NCBI GenBank assembly: GCA_963070105.1
Contig: OY718807.1
Span: forward strand, 9,734,483 to 9,798,482
Direction of reading: 5' to 3'
DNA length: 64,000 bases
Origin: Litomosoides sigmodontis
Lineage: Eukaryota; Nematoda; Chromadorea; Rhabditida; Onchocercidae
In this document: one piece after another, positions 1-12,800 of the stretch
Layout: every line of letters starts with the position of its first letter
Numbering within the stretch: the first letter of the stretch is position 1
Made by a program: the position numbers and the translations under genes
The notes under the pieces: generated by a model
What the model was told of the DNA's origin: nothing
Databases searched by the model: none
What the model saw: only the letters and a program-made list of their open reading frames with translations

Positions 1-96
1 TTTGTAGGAACTGATGAATACTGTCAACTGAATGATGCTCTTCCACTCGGACGAATACACTTGGCAGATATTTGTTGTTTTGAACATATCAACTGA
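1..96 (+). CDS. C-terminal exon of an unidentified gene entering from the left (partial)
   Basis: The window opens with TTTGTAG, a good nematode 3' splice site. An open frame follows from base 8 (or from base 1 if unspliced) and ends at TGA 94-96. The visible residues include GTDEYCQLNDALPLGR and end in CCFEHIN. I do not recognise the family. The tail is hydrophobic and basic in patches, without a clear motif. It lies in the same orientation as the RalGDS-like gene, about 1.36 kb upstream of it. It could be a chance open frame; the sequence to the left would decide. Confidence 0.35.
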   Translation, partial: FVGTDEYCQLNDALPLGRIHLADICCFEHIN

Positions 97-1453
97 ACGT
101 AGCAAAAGTGGAAGAGTGTTATTTATACTCACTTAGACATCAAAGACAAAGTTAAACAATTTGATAAAAATTCAGAATTCGTTGCAAACGAAAAGTTATT
201 TGATATACCAGCTATTTCAAAATTTCAAGTTACATTAAATGAGAAAAGCAATAATTAATCATTATTCATAAATTCCTACAACACACTTTCGTGTTTTACG
301 AATTTTTATAAAATAATATTATTTCGCCTTTCGAAATTCAAGGTGAAATGGATGAAAGGAAGAAAAAATTATGTCGTACATCCGAATCTCTCTTTTCTAC
401 CACATTCCACTGTTTTGCACCCGATTTTTGAATAAATTATTCATTACATTCGAGAAAAAAAAACCTTTTAGCAAACTAAAGAGTAGACCGACCTTTCGAT
501 TCTCACTGGAGCGTTCGCTATTCACTGCAGGGGTTCCACTTAACGAACGATTTGAAATGGTTAGTGAATTACAATTGATTCGCCACACACCACCGAATCA
601 TCGGCCATACGCCCTTTACTTTTCTAAAAAAAATTGTTAGTGCGTGTAATTCTCATCTCAACCATCTAAAGAGATATCTCGAGATGACCACTTCGTGAAG
701 TCACTGCAGTGTGCGAGAAGATGAAATACCACCACACCAATTGCAGTCTTATCGAGAAGTCGAAATAAACGTGGACATGTAGTGATGTGGTCACATGAGA
801 AAGTAGTGTTATAATGAAGAGAGTTAACAGAGAGAGTCAGGAGAAGTGAAATATTGTTGAAATTCGAGGAGACTTTCGAAAGGTATGATCGTGCATTGCA
901 ATTAAGACAGTACAGAGAACTGAAATGCTGTTAGAGAGTGGGAGAGGGCAGATTTGCAATAGATTGATGGAAAGAGAAATTGAACGAAAAATTATGGCGA
1001 TTCATTGTTTACTTTTAGTTACAGCGGTTGGGACTGTTACGGATGGTGCGGAAAAGCGGAATGGATGGTCCGTACGAGCGACCCCTTCCTTCATGACAGA
1101 TCATAAAGTACAACTTGGAAAGGTTTGAGGAAGAAGAAACTGATGTGTAGCCTTTCATTGTCTACTTTTAGTTGCAGGGGTCGGGACTTTTATGTGCCGA
1201 AAAGGGAATAGTGTGAATGCGGTTGCATGCCGAAGTTGTTTTTCTGGTCGAATTTTAGTATTAGTTTTGGTGTAACTGATCGTTGCACGAGTTGATTGTA
1301 TGCAAAAACGTTGACTAACAAAGGAGTAGTTCGAAATTCAGCTCTCTTTTCTCGTACGTTTCTTGAAGATATATTATTAGCTGTTGACGTGTAACTTAAA
1401 GTTCTTCCAATGCATTATTGACTTTGATAGGTGTGTAGGTGTGAACGGATGAA
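97..1453. other. Intergenic / upstream region of the RalGDS-like gene
   Basis: About 1.36 kb with no coding region I can support. Open frames at 371-640 and 925-1128 show no family resemblance and have ordinary intergenic composition. The stretch may hold the 3' UTR of the gene at the left edge and the promoter and 5' UTR of the next gene. ATAG and GTAG acceptor-like sites near 1430-1440 could receive a spliced leader. Confidence 0.5.
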
Positions 1454-1457
1454 ATGA
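1449..1457 (+). promoter_or_regulatory. Two-codon upstream ORF overlapping the RalGDS-like start codon
   Basis: The bases read ATG AAA TGA, and the terminal TGA overlaps the chosen start ATG at 1454-1456 as ATGA. A minimal upstream frame of this kind can support stop-restart translation. It matters only if the mature 5' end lies upstream of 1449; trans-splicing downstream of it would remove it. Confidence 0.3.
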
Positions 1458-4400
1458 CAGCTGCGAAATATTTCGGAGAGGAGAAATTGGAGGATGCAAT
1501 TTATGAGATATACCTGCGTAAAGTACGCTACGTGTCACCGATAAACGTCGAATCCTCGGTATTTCTTATTTTTTCAACGGAGAGTTTTAAGTAATCGAAA
1601 CATATCTTTAAAAAAAAGAACATTTCTTACTTTAAGTGTTGCAAATAGGTACTTTCAGGATGATCGTGCGACGGATATAAAGAGATATGGCTGCTCTGTG
1701 GATAACACATCTGATCACTTACATTGGGAAACCATTCGAGAACGAATCATTCGTGCTGGAACATTAGAAAAATTAGTGGTAAGTTTTTATCCTGTTATTA
1801 CGCTGCAATAAAGGGGGTAATTTTTGAAGATAAATGTCGTTCAATCGTCACTGTCTTTGTAGTCATATTTGAGTTATTCAATAGCTCGTTGGTCTCTTGA
1901 TTTTGGTTGATGTAGAATTTTTCCTGATTTATGGAGACGAAGTTGGAAAAAATCTCATTGGTAATAGTTTAAGGGTTTAAAGGTGAAAACAGCATATTAA
2001 ATCTCTTTAAGTTGTCTCGGAAACAGTAGAGCATCAGAATTTTCAGGAATGTCTTATAAGTGATGATATGCTTATGGATTCGAGACATTTTAATGTTTTT
2101 TTCGCAACTTATCGTTCTTTTGCAACATGTTCAAATGTACTCGAACTTTTACTACAACGTTATGTATCGCTTGATATGAATTCGCTGGTAATTGGCAAAG
2201 CAAAAGCTGTTACTTTACAATGGTTTTTTTTTAATTCTGAAATAAAACCAGTGCTTTATCTTTGATTCGTATGCTAGAAGTGCTTTGCAAATCATGAAAA
2301 TTATGAAAGTGCTTTGCAAATCGTATTCTTTCTTTCACCTCTGAATAATTAAGGGTATTACCTTTATACCTTTATTCTTTTTATGATTTGCTAGCCAATC
2401 AGGAATGTACATCAGGCTGCAAAACATCTGATTTGAAAATGTTTGATCTAACTTCTTCAAATTTAATTCGTGAGTTCTTAAAATATATTTGGTGAGAAGA
2501 ATTTCAGCTCCCTACGTTCTGTAATAATGTGTTGGTTGGAAATGTATCCCGAAGATTTTAATGAGCCAAGTGACGACTTTGCCACTTTAATGCGACTGAT
2601 TGAGTTTGGCAGAATTCATAAAATTGCTGATTTGAGGACGAAAGCTCGGCAGTTGCGAGAGACCTATAAGCGTCAGGTTATGGATGGTCGTTATTTAGGT
2701 ATGTACATACTGATTAAGATCTATGAATATTAATTTTATTTTGTCCTCCTATTCTTTCATTCTTCTGAATTCTTCCGTGCAGCCCTGCTGTGATTTTTTT
2801 AGCACCACGAAAAGTTCCAGTTGAACTACAAAACTATTTTTAACTGCTTGGAATCTTCTTTGGTTAATCAATCAATCTGCTTTGGTTAAATCATTTCATT
2901 TAGTATAATTCTTTTTATATTTACATTTTATAGCTCAAATACCTTCAATGGAGCAGTATGTCTTCAGCACAGGCTACGATACTCCAGATTTCGATGCTTG
3001 TGTACAGAGGGCTAATATGTTCGACATTGGAAGGGAAAATTGTGTACAGATTGCTGAGCAACTCACGTTTTGGGATTCTGTTAGGCTTTTATGCTCAGAA
3101 AGACAAAAGATTTTATATCATACTTTTTTATTTTTATTTGCCGATCATGGAAAAGATTTGATTTAAGCAATGGTTTCTTTCGTTCAGTTATTTTTTGTAG
3201 GAACTGTTTAAAGAACTATTGCCACAGCAGTGCCAAGGTTGTGTGTGGAACAAAAGGAATAAGCGAGGGCGAGAAACAGTGTACACTGTGAGGGCAACAA
3301 TTGATCAGGTTCTATTAATTTGTACGAAGTATAATACCTTGCTATTTAATAAATAACCTTTAAATAAATTGGGGAAATTCTCGAAATTTTTGTACAAGTA
3401 ATTTTGCGGTTTAAAGTATTTAGATTTTTAAAATTTCTGAATATTGAAATTAGTCGTATGTTAATATTGTGCAAGTGTGTTCGTTGATTCAGGGGTAGCA
3501 CCATACAAATATCTTGTCAATTCGGTTTGCTAATAAATCAGCCTTTTAGTAATTTATTGCGAAACATTGATGTATTTATTTCCAGTTCAATGCAGTTGTC
3601 CAAAAAGTGATGACAAGTGTAGTCTTGCCTAACTGTTCGCCCGATTTTCGAGCCAAGATAATTGCAAAATGGATCGACGTTGCAAGGGTTTATTTCAGCA
3701 TTAATATTGGTTTTCGTAATACAATTCGTTTAATATAAAACCGTTGTTTCTAAACTTAGACAGCCAATGTTTTGGTGTACGAGTCATTTGTTTTCTACAA
3801 TGAAATGTTCTTTCAGGAATTAAGAGCTTTGAAAAACTTTTCGTCGTTAAAAGCAATTATATCAACACTTCAGTCTGAGCCGGTTCACAGGCTGAAATCG
3901 ACGTGGGCGCAGGTTCCTAGGTACTATCTTCTTATAATTAAGAAATTTGCATCTGTTCTGCGCTCAAACGGAAATAAGAAATCATTGTTTTGCAGTGCAT
4001 CATTAGCCGAATTCCGAGAATTAGCATCAATATTTGATACAGATGATGATGGTGACGAACGTCGGGCTAGACAAATTCTTGAGGAAGTATTATTTACGTG
4101 TTCGACTGTTTTTTAGTGTCCTTAGATTTTTTGACAATGCTTGAGTATCCTTAGATTATACGAGCGTATCATAGAAATCAAGGATTTTAAGAGTTTTTTT
4201 TGTCCAGCAATTTTACTTTAGGAAGGTACGGCGAAGAAATCACCGTTAAGACGGCCACAGCTTATTCAGAATTGCCGAAGAACAAAAAGCGATGTTAATT
4301 TAGCTGAATCTCAAGGAACAGTGCCTTACTTAGGTACTTTTCTCACCGATCTCTCTATGATTGACCAGGCCAATCCAGACTTCACTGAGGGTAAGTTTAT

Positions 4401-7338
4401 TTCTCAGATTCATGAAAGGTTTCGTTGAAAAGTGGATCTTTATTGAATTTTTGAATTGACATTTTTGAGATGTTCTTTTGAATTTTTGAAATTGAGATTA
4501 ATGAAATGAAATTGAGTCTTTTGAATTGAAAATTGAGTCGACATTTTCATTCTGTTCTAGAAGGCTTGATAAACTTTGAAAAACGACGAAAAGAATTCGA
4601 AATAATTGCCAAAATTCGCCTTTTCCAATCTGCTTGTCGTGCCTATAAGATTCCCATGGATATGGCATTCTGCTCATGGTTTTGCTTTCTTCCGGCACTA
4701 GATGAAAATCAGTGGTCATTTTTTGCGTCATCTCAAGTTTTATATCATCTACTCTTGAAGTCTTATATTTAATTTTCCGTGGTTCCCGGTGTCTGCTCTC
4801 CAATCTACTGAATGTTTGAAAACGAGTTTATATTTTCTGCCTCGTAAATTTTATTGGGGAAAATAATTTGACATGGTAACCATGTGCACATAACTACTGA
4901 AAAAACCTCTGCTCAGCGTGACTATTCTAGGAATTGCCAGTGGTGTTCTCTTCAGTAATAGTTCTTATTTTTATTGAATAATTTGCATAATTTTTCAATT
5001 TGCTTTTATTACGTTTTGAAACTTGGGACTAGTATGCTCTATCAGTAGAATTTGGTTTTTATTATCAAAAATTTTAATTTTGACATATTACTACAGTTCT
5101 AGTTTTAAGGTGTGACTGAAAATTAGTTCCTAGGTGATATTTTTAATTCTTATTTCTTTCGTAATTAATAAATTCTGTGCAAATTCGGAGTAGGTTATTC
5201 GAGTTTATTGCGGGCTTGTGGACAAATTTTTTCATGTGATTTAAAGATTTAGTTTGAGTCTTTTTCAGTTTTATAAGGTCATTGGAAGTCGAAATACCAA
5301 CTAATCAAGCAGATTCATCGAAACTATTTCGATCACAAGTACCAAAGGTGTAAGGCTTTCATTTGCTTCTTTAAGTAGTGTAGAGAGGGACCATCCCAGA
5401 TTCTGCGAGTATCTTTCATCTTTTCTTTCATGTTTATTCATCATCGAAATAAACGAAAAAAAAAACGTTCCGTATAATGTAAGATACAACTTCTAATGGC
5501 GAACTTCAATAAATCTTCAATAGCGCTAGTATTTTTATAGATGAGATGAGATTTTGTCGCTTTGAATTATATACATAGATATCATGTTTTAGGAACACAT
5601 TATCGCGGTTGATATCAGGTATGACTATTGACGAGACTCCAAATGACAGTGGCCAAATATCTAATGATTCGGGTATTGTAACTGAAGATTTATGGTACGA
5701 CGGTGTTACCAAACCATTTGCGGAGAAAGCATTGATAACTGCCTGCAGCCCGTTTGGTATCGCTTCCTCACGATCATTTACTGCTCATTCAATGCCATCT
5801 AACACGGTTCTATGGAAAGGTCGTCAGTTTGTGCCCACTTATGATATTATTCAATTATTTTTTGATTTTTCTATTAAAAACTGCTTTTGTCTTAAACTAC
5901 TATGTCTACTTGTAGATAAGTTCAGATTTTTTTCAATACAATAATCTAGAGCAAACTTTATGATTTTTAGATAGTCAATTTAATCCTAATGCAGCTTTTT
6001 CACATCGACGGTCAACAAGTGGTTGTTGGGACAAAAAAAATCATTCGAATGATGTCAGTGTTGGTAGTCTATTGAATGCTCATGATAACATGGTGAGTTT
6101 CTATCAGTTTCACTGCCCACAATCTGAATAGCATCAAAATTAACACTGCCCACAATCTGAATAGCATCAAAATTATTAGATATACACTGTTGATACCGTA
6201 GTAATTTTGGAGCTGAGCTCGTATGAAGCTTTTGATTTAAGGAACCCTGAGTTATTCTGCTTTATCGTATTTCTTACATCCTTTTTTTATTTCTTACATC
6301 CTTTTTTCGTATTTTTTATATCCTTTTTTTTTGAAAGAGTGCACTGAGTGAAGCAAAACATAGTAACATTGCTTAGAGTGTCCGAGTTTTCTTCAAAAGA
6401 ATTAACGATAAGAAGGCAGTGGACTCTCAAAACAAAATTGTTCTATCATTTGAACGGTGAATCAAAATTTTATTGCATATTCAGTTTTCCTCTTTGCGGA
6501 CACCAGAGACATCATCAGGTTCCTGCGTTTCTGCCAATTCGTTGCAACAGACAGCTTCTTTTCATCTTGCCCGAGTTGCTTTAGACGATTCAATGAAAGA
6601 CGATGATACAGGCACCGCTAATTATAAATGTATTAAGGTTTGTTTAGAAAACTCAATTGTTTTTAAGCGGATGAGGTGTGATTTTATTTCGATAAACTGC
6701 CGAATAAAGTTAGTATTTGGTAGGTTATTGCTCAATTTTTTATTTGAAAGTGCAATACTAGGTTTTCAGATTATAAACGGTGATAAAATGGCGGAATTAA
6801 TCGAAAGAACTTTAGAAAAGCATCTTATCTCTGGCGACCATTCAGAATATTGTCTTGTGCAGCTCTTACCTGATGGATGTAAGTCTTGATTAACTTATGG
6901 TTTTTATGGCAAAGGATATTTTTAAAGGCCTGGAATCCTTTCAACTTCTATTATTACCCAGAATTTTCTTTAAATTTTTTAAGTAACGAAGAGAAACTTA
7001 TTGGAATGATAAGTTTAGTGGCATATATTATTGATCCTCTAGAACAGACCATTCTGAACCTCAACTGCCGGAAGATTTTTCACTTTTTTCCAAAACACTA
7101 CGCGCTAGATGTATTAATTTTTTTTGTTTAAATTTTGTCTTGTTTAGGTGAGTTTTGTTTGCCGGAAAAATGCAACCCGTATTATGCTGTAGCACCAGAT
7201 CCCACTTCAACAATGTTGAATTTTGTGTTGCGACGAAAAAGCGATGTAGAACGGTCAGGCGGTGTTGCATCATCTGCTAAAAAATTAAATAAAATGAAAC
7301 GATGTAATTTACTACGGTGGAGTAGCGGTTATTTATGA
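1454..7338 (+). CDS. rgl-1: RalGDS-family Ral guanine nucleotide exchange factor
   Basis: A Ral GTPase exchange factor that links Ras-type signals to Ral through a C-terminal Ras-association domain. Exons: 1454-1558, 1659-1778, 2047-2187, about 2508-2698, 2934-3079, 3201-3308, 3586-3687, 3817-3920, 3996-4086, 4222-4390, 4561-4711, 5269-5349, 5593-5819, 5971-6092, 6485-6637, 6770-6878, 7148-7338; about 770 residues. Domain order: RasGEF_N ([15 protein letters not shown]), then RasGEF core ([67 protein letters not shown]), a Ser/Thr-rich linker, then an RA domain ([43 protein letters not shown]). The start is the first in-frame ATG after a stop at 1442. The joint between exons 3 and 4 is unresolved in phase. 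The family call is firm; the symbol follows the C. elegans ortholog. Confidence 0.9.
6111..6176. repeat. 33-bp tandem duplication in an intron
   Basis: Two adjacent copies of a 33-bp unit beginning CACTGCCCACAATC, identical except at the last base. They lie in the intron between the RalGDS-like exons ending at 6092 and starting at 6485. Confidence 0.9.
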
Positions 7339-9818
7339 GCTTGTGGGTTTGAAAGCGGGCAATTGTTGATTATTTGGGAATTTAGATTATTAGGAAACTG
7401 TTATCTCATTTTTTTGCTAACTGCACTGCAGCAATTATCAGTCGGACTTCGGACTACGAGGCGAAGTGGAAAGTCTTTTTATGGAGTCCAGCGAAGATAA
7501 TCCTTTCTATGGGTACATTGGTAGCGAAATTATTATTGCTTTGGTGATAAATCAATAGCCAGTAGGTAGATTCACCATATTTTTATTCACCAGTTTTTAT
7601 TTAATCCATTTTCATTGCCTGACGACACGAATTTTAGTGTGGCTAATCTGTAGAAATTTAAACAGGGAAACTTTGGAACTTAAATAATAACCGCAGGAAA
7701 ACTTTCAGTGTTTTGTTATGTTTTTCAACCTGCATATAGCAGTTGTCGTTAAGGTGCTAATAGTTCGAATACTCCCTGAGAGTTAGCTTTATCATTCCTT
7801 TGCAAACAGTAATCTTAGAAGTTAAGAAAATGGACTAGTGACCTTCGGACCTTGGAAGTATGTGTTATTATTAGTTGTATCAGTTTTATTATTAGAGGAA
7901 ACATTTATATGAAAATGTTATTAAAAGTTTAAAATAGTTATGCTAAGTTGAGGTACATTTACTGATAGTTGATAGCAAGCTTTTAGCATCCTTCTTATGT
8001 AAACGCTTTTTGTTTCTTCGCAGCGACCATTTTACAATTCTACAATCGACAACGACTGCTGAAAAGCAGTATAATTTTATGTGCGTCAACTTAAATTTAT
8101 AACTGAATTTGCAATTTGTCATTTATCACACGGTGATATGTGTTCAAAGAGGGTTTCTTTCCTTGCACGCATAAAGGATATGTTTAAGATTTGGAAACCT
8201 TATTGCTATGAAACAATTAATGTGGATAGAAGCTCGAGCTTGGAAGTCATTATTGTCACTGATAACTGTTAGTTTTTGCTCATTGCATCAAAACGTTCAT
8301 TACATGTTTTTCGCACTTTCTTTGAAATTATTGTAAAAAAACTTAACGTTGCCTTATGTAATTATTCGGATGTAAAGATCAGGTTAAGTTTTAACAGGCA
8401 TTATTATATCTGTTACCTCTACAAAATATTGTTAAGGAAAACTGAGCCAAATTAAGTACCCTGCAGCGACGTTATTCAATACATTGCCTTTGTAATTTCC
8501 TAGGTATTAGTTTTTGTTCATATTGATTAAATTATCAGTTTACCTCTTTTTTTATATTTATTTTTCATTGTAAATTTTTGGTGTGAATTAAAATGCCATT
8601 AATGTTGATGATTCTTAATTTTATGCAACAGTTCTGAGTCTTTCGTACTGCTTCACTCACAAATTTTCTGATTATGCTAAACTTGCGAAGGGAAACAACA
8701 GAAATATTTCATAAGTAAATGGGTCATTTGGTTCCGATGCCGTCAATTATTCATTTATGATACCTACAATTCCTGTTACGGTACCTATTTGTTTTCAAAA
8801 TAAAATGAACAATCATATATATGCTTATATATACATGTACAGGTATAGTCTTTAGTGTTTTCCGCTTTAACGAAATGTATTTGATGTGATGAAAGAGGGA
8901 GGTGGAGGAGATCTTCACTTATTACTTTTATGGATTCATTTTACCATTCACGTGTATGCAACGTGAATTGAATTTTTGAAACGAATGACGACTGAAGAAT
9001 AAAGAGAAATGCTGCACAGTTTTTCATTGTCGTAAATTCCAGTATTACAACGCCGAACTTTTTAGTAGAGCACTGATTGTTTCAGGCCGATTAAATGTGT
9101 ATGATAACTCTAAGCCGCCAAATGATCGACAAAGGAGAAAAAATCGCACAAAATTATTAAAGTGGTTGAGAAAAATTTTAATGGAGAAAAAATTTAAAAA
9201 GGTTATAAACATGGTTGAAATTTGAAAAACAATTCATTTTTTTTTAATTTTATGTGTTATTGGAAATTACAGGATAAATACAGGAATGAGAGTTGCTATC
9301 ATTTTGTCAATATAGTCGAAGAGATTGTATTGATATTAGCGTTAACATTATAGGAATACGGAATAGTTCATTTATTTCGCCATTTTAAGTTATGCAAAAT
9401 TTTCTTGGAGTGTATGAAAATAGATGCAAATTTTTTCTGCATTGTTTGTAAACTATATTAAGATGGCGAAAATGAAATCTTCGGCACTTATCAAAATTAG
9501 TTGAAGTACTCTGTTCGTGGCATTGATATTAGTTAGAATAACGGAAGTGTGGAATGTTTTGTTATTAATATTAGCATTAACATTATCAAAATAATAAAAT
9601 GGCGCTAGAAGTGTATACGATAATTTTTAAATTTGTAATTCAAAAAAATGTTTGTTTAGACTGCCTTTAAAGGAATTTAATTCTCTTCTTATATTGTTTG
9701 TTGCAAAAAGACCCAAAATAATTATAAGTTAGTATTAGTAGTATGTTTCAATCAATTTCAAATATTATCGGAGCAGATAAGCAAGCGACCGAGATGTTAC
9801 CTCATATTTTGTTAAGTG
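7339..9818. other. Intergenic region between the RalGDS-like and tyrosine kinase genes
   Basis: About 2.5 kb, A+T-rich. The proximal part is probably 3' UTR of the RalGDS-like gene and the distal part upstream sequence of the kinase. The open frame at 8081-8272 shows no family resemblance. I see no RNA gene. Confidence 0.5.
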
Positions 9819-12800
9819 ATGCCTAACGTGGGAGAATATAACCTGGCTGAAGGTGATACTTTCCTGCTACCATCAAACGCCATTTATCGTATCAATGATA
9901 AATTGGACGACGCATCGGAGCATTCCTCGGTGTACTCCGCTGAGCCTGAATTTGCAGTTAGCGATGGACACGATGAAGACGAGCTGTACATGGACGACGC
10001 TGAATTCGCTGAGAGACTTTACAAGTCCCTTGCAGTTTAAATATTATCATAATATACTTGTGATTGTCACGTCAGCAAACAGAGAAATCTAGCATTCATG
10101 AACGTTTAATGCACTAGGCTTATTCAGTAGACCACTGTCCACTGCAACTACCACTACTACTACTACAACTCTCAAATATACAGATTTGGCTTAGACATAA
10201 ATGGTCTTCCCTTACGGGATGACCTGCTTTTTAAAACGTTTGAAGAAGCGGCCAACTTTACTTTAAATGTGCAAGAAATTCCATGGTGGCAAAAATTCAA
10301 AGGAATGAAAGCAAATCCAATTCAGGTGAATATTCCTTTCTTTTTCCTACGAATGCTATCAGTGCAGCGTAAACACGTTGCATTATTTACAAATTTTCAG
10401 GACACAAGTAAAAAATTGACATTTCGAAAAGTATAAATTTGAGATATAAAATTTTCTCGAAACTTACGACTTTGGATATCTGGATTTTGCTAGAATCAAA
10501 AAACTCGATAAAGTAGGACGCCTGGGTATCACGCTGATTGTTTTAATTCGGAAATTGAAAATATTAAAACAATTAGTGGATGACTAATGCGAAATTATTT
10601 CCTCAGTTTCCTGCGATAATTAGAACCGAAGATGTATTACTGCTTTCCTGTTAACTCACGGATTGCCAATTAATTATCTTAGGTACCACATATCGCACTT
10701 TGGGATTATTTCGGCGGTACGTCATGTCTTGATATTAATTGTACTGCGGGCGATCAAATTAATGTTCTTTGCGAAGAATATCAGTGATTTTCAATCAAAT
10801 ATTTTTTTTTTTCATTTTCACTTTGACCACTATAGACGTGTAGCATAGAAATCAAAGAAAATCCTTGTATTTTCAAGAATTCAGCTTCCCGGAAAACATA
10901 ATTTCTGAAATGTATGCAAGTGAATTAACACTATATGACAAAATTACATTTCTTTTTTTCCCACAAGTTAGGAAAAGGTAAAGTGGGATTTTTAGGGTTC
11001 GCAAAATTGATAGTATAACCTCAGATGGTCGAACATTTTTACGACTTCCAATGCAATGGTCATTGGGTCGATGGATTAGAAATCGATCATTTCAACCAAA
11101 TGTTGGGCTGATACCATCCTGTTGGCTTATTAAGAAAAGTTTCTACGATGGTGAAATTTACATCTTATAGCTGATCACTAATGTGTGCCAAAATTTAACC
11201 ATTTGAAAGATCACTTTTTACTGAACGAAATTTATGGCGTATTTTAGCAAATAAGAAATTGTTCACTAATCCAACATGGTTTCTGGGGATCTGTGATATT
11301 AGCACTGCTTATGATTATCTTCTGGAAGATCGTAGCTCCTATAGGCCGGGTAAGAAAGGCTTTTTTTCCACTGCTTCTCGTTGAATTTTAACTTCGAGCA
11401 AAGAAAAAGAGTGTAAGCAAAAGAATGCCTTTTTTGCGGTATCTTTGAAAAGTACGAAACGTTATTGAAGAGAAGTGAAATTAGCATATAATAAAAAGCA
11501 TTAGTCCTTTTCTTTTAAGGACTATTTGTGATCTTTTCACCAATTTGGTTAAATATCGATGCTCGCGATCATCGACCGTACATCCTTCTCATTATGTGCT
11601 GCAAAAGCAGCAATGTCTTGAATGAGACGATAAAAGCTTACACGAATGAAATTATAAGTTAAAAATACCACTCAAATTATTCATTAAACGAATTATCTTC
11701 AGTGGATGATAGTGTGGAAGTTATTTAGATGAAATGATTCGATATGATTTTCTGAGTGGAAATTGAAATTTTGTGATTGTCAGCAACGCGTAAAGCTAAT
11801 AACAGTTAACTTCGCTTGGATTTCAATTTGTAAAATATGACAGTGTTCTAGAAGGAAAAGGAGCGCTGAATGAAATCAACAAACGATTAGTTTCTGTTCT
11901 GCAATCATCTGCTGTAGCAGATCAAGCGCAAAAGGTTAAAGATTAGCTAATTATTTGCAAGCAATGATTGCTTCATTGAGAACATGGAAAAGCTTACATG
12001 TTCTACTCACTGATGATAATAGGAAGTCCGACGGTAGCATAAAGACAATAAGCTTTCAAACAATTATTTAAATTTAACCTTTTCATTTGTTTCACGCCCT
12101 GGTACTATTATTTCAAGTAAAATTCACAATTACGTCACAGACAATTTGCTTATCTTCTCGTCGCTTTACAGTATATTTCATTTAAATTAAAGCATCATTT
12201 ACGTTAGAGAAAAGAAGCCGTGCTACTTTTCCTAATATTCGCACACTTTGTGAATAACTCTTTCATGTAGCCACTAATTTCATTTGAGCGTTCGGTTATT
12301 TTCAAATAAAATTTATGGCTATTTGAAAGAGTTTTTAATATGTGTTAAAATCACAAGGAGCAACGTGATTTCTTTAATCTATTTCGGCTGAAATTTGATA
12401 AAAAGTGACTTTTGAGTAACGGTAAACAAAATTTGGTGCATACGTGAAGTAATCAACGTGTGTTTGCTTGCATGCTTAACGTAAACACAAGATACGATAG
12501 CCTGAAAGTTTTTTATTTGCGATCACTGCTCATTTCAAGATGAAATAGATGCATTGTTGGAGGTAAAGAGACAGAGAGAGAATTTTTAGAAGGATAATCC
12601 GAAGAAGGATGTAGTAGTCGTACCTGTAGACGTATCATCGAGACCTGATGAAGCATCCAAGGTATCCTTTTTCCACTGAAATCCTGAATAATTTAATATA
12701 GTTTCATCAATTAATATGAAACCGCAGAAAGTTTTCAGTGATCTTTCAGTTAAAATTGCAAAATTCCTTAAGTGAAACTCGAACACTTCCCATTGGCTAA

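Noticed and set aside
371..640. 89-codon open frame on the plus strand, with an antisense frame at 397-588
   Set aside because: No family resemblance, no splice context, and open on both strands.
3760..3816. Upstream extension of the RalGDS-like exon ([12 protein letters not shown])
   Set aside because: A better TTCTTTCAG acceptor lies at 3816 and gives the family sequence [12 protein letters not shown] without an insertion.
8081..8272. Open frame after an acceptor-like TTCTTCGCAG at about 8024
   Set aside because: The RalGDS-like gene already ends with a stop at 7336-7338 after a complete RA domain. The stretch has no recognisable motif.
12542..12566. Short possible kinase exon coding DEIDALLE
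   Set aside because: It does not match the phase of the exons on either side, whereas joining 11934 to 12590 directly keeps frame.
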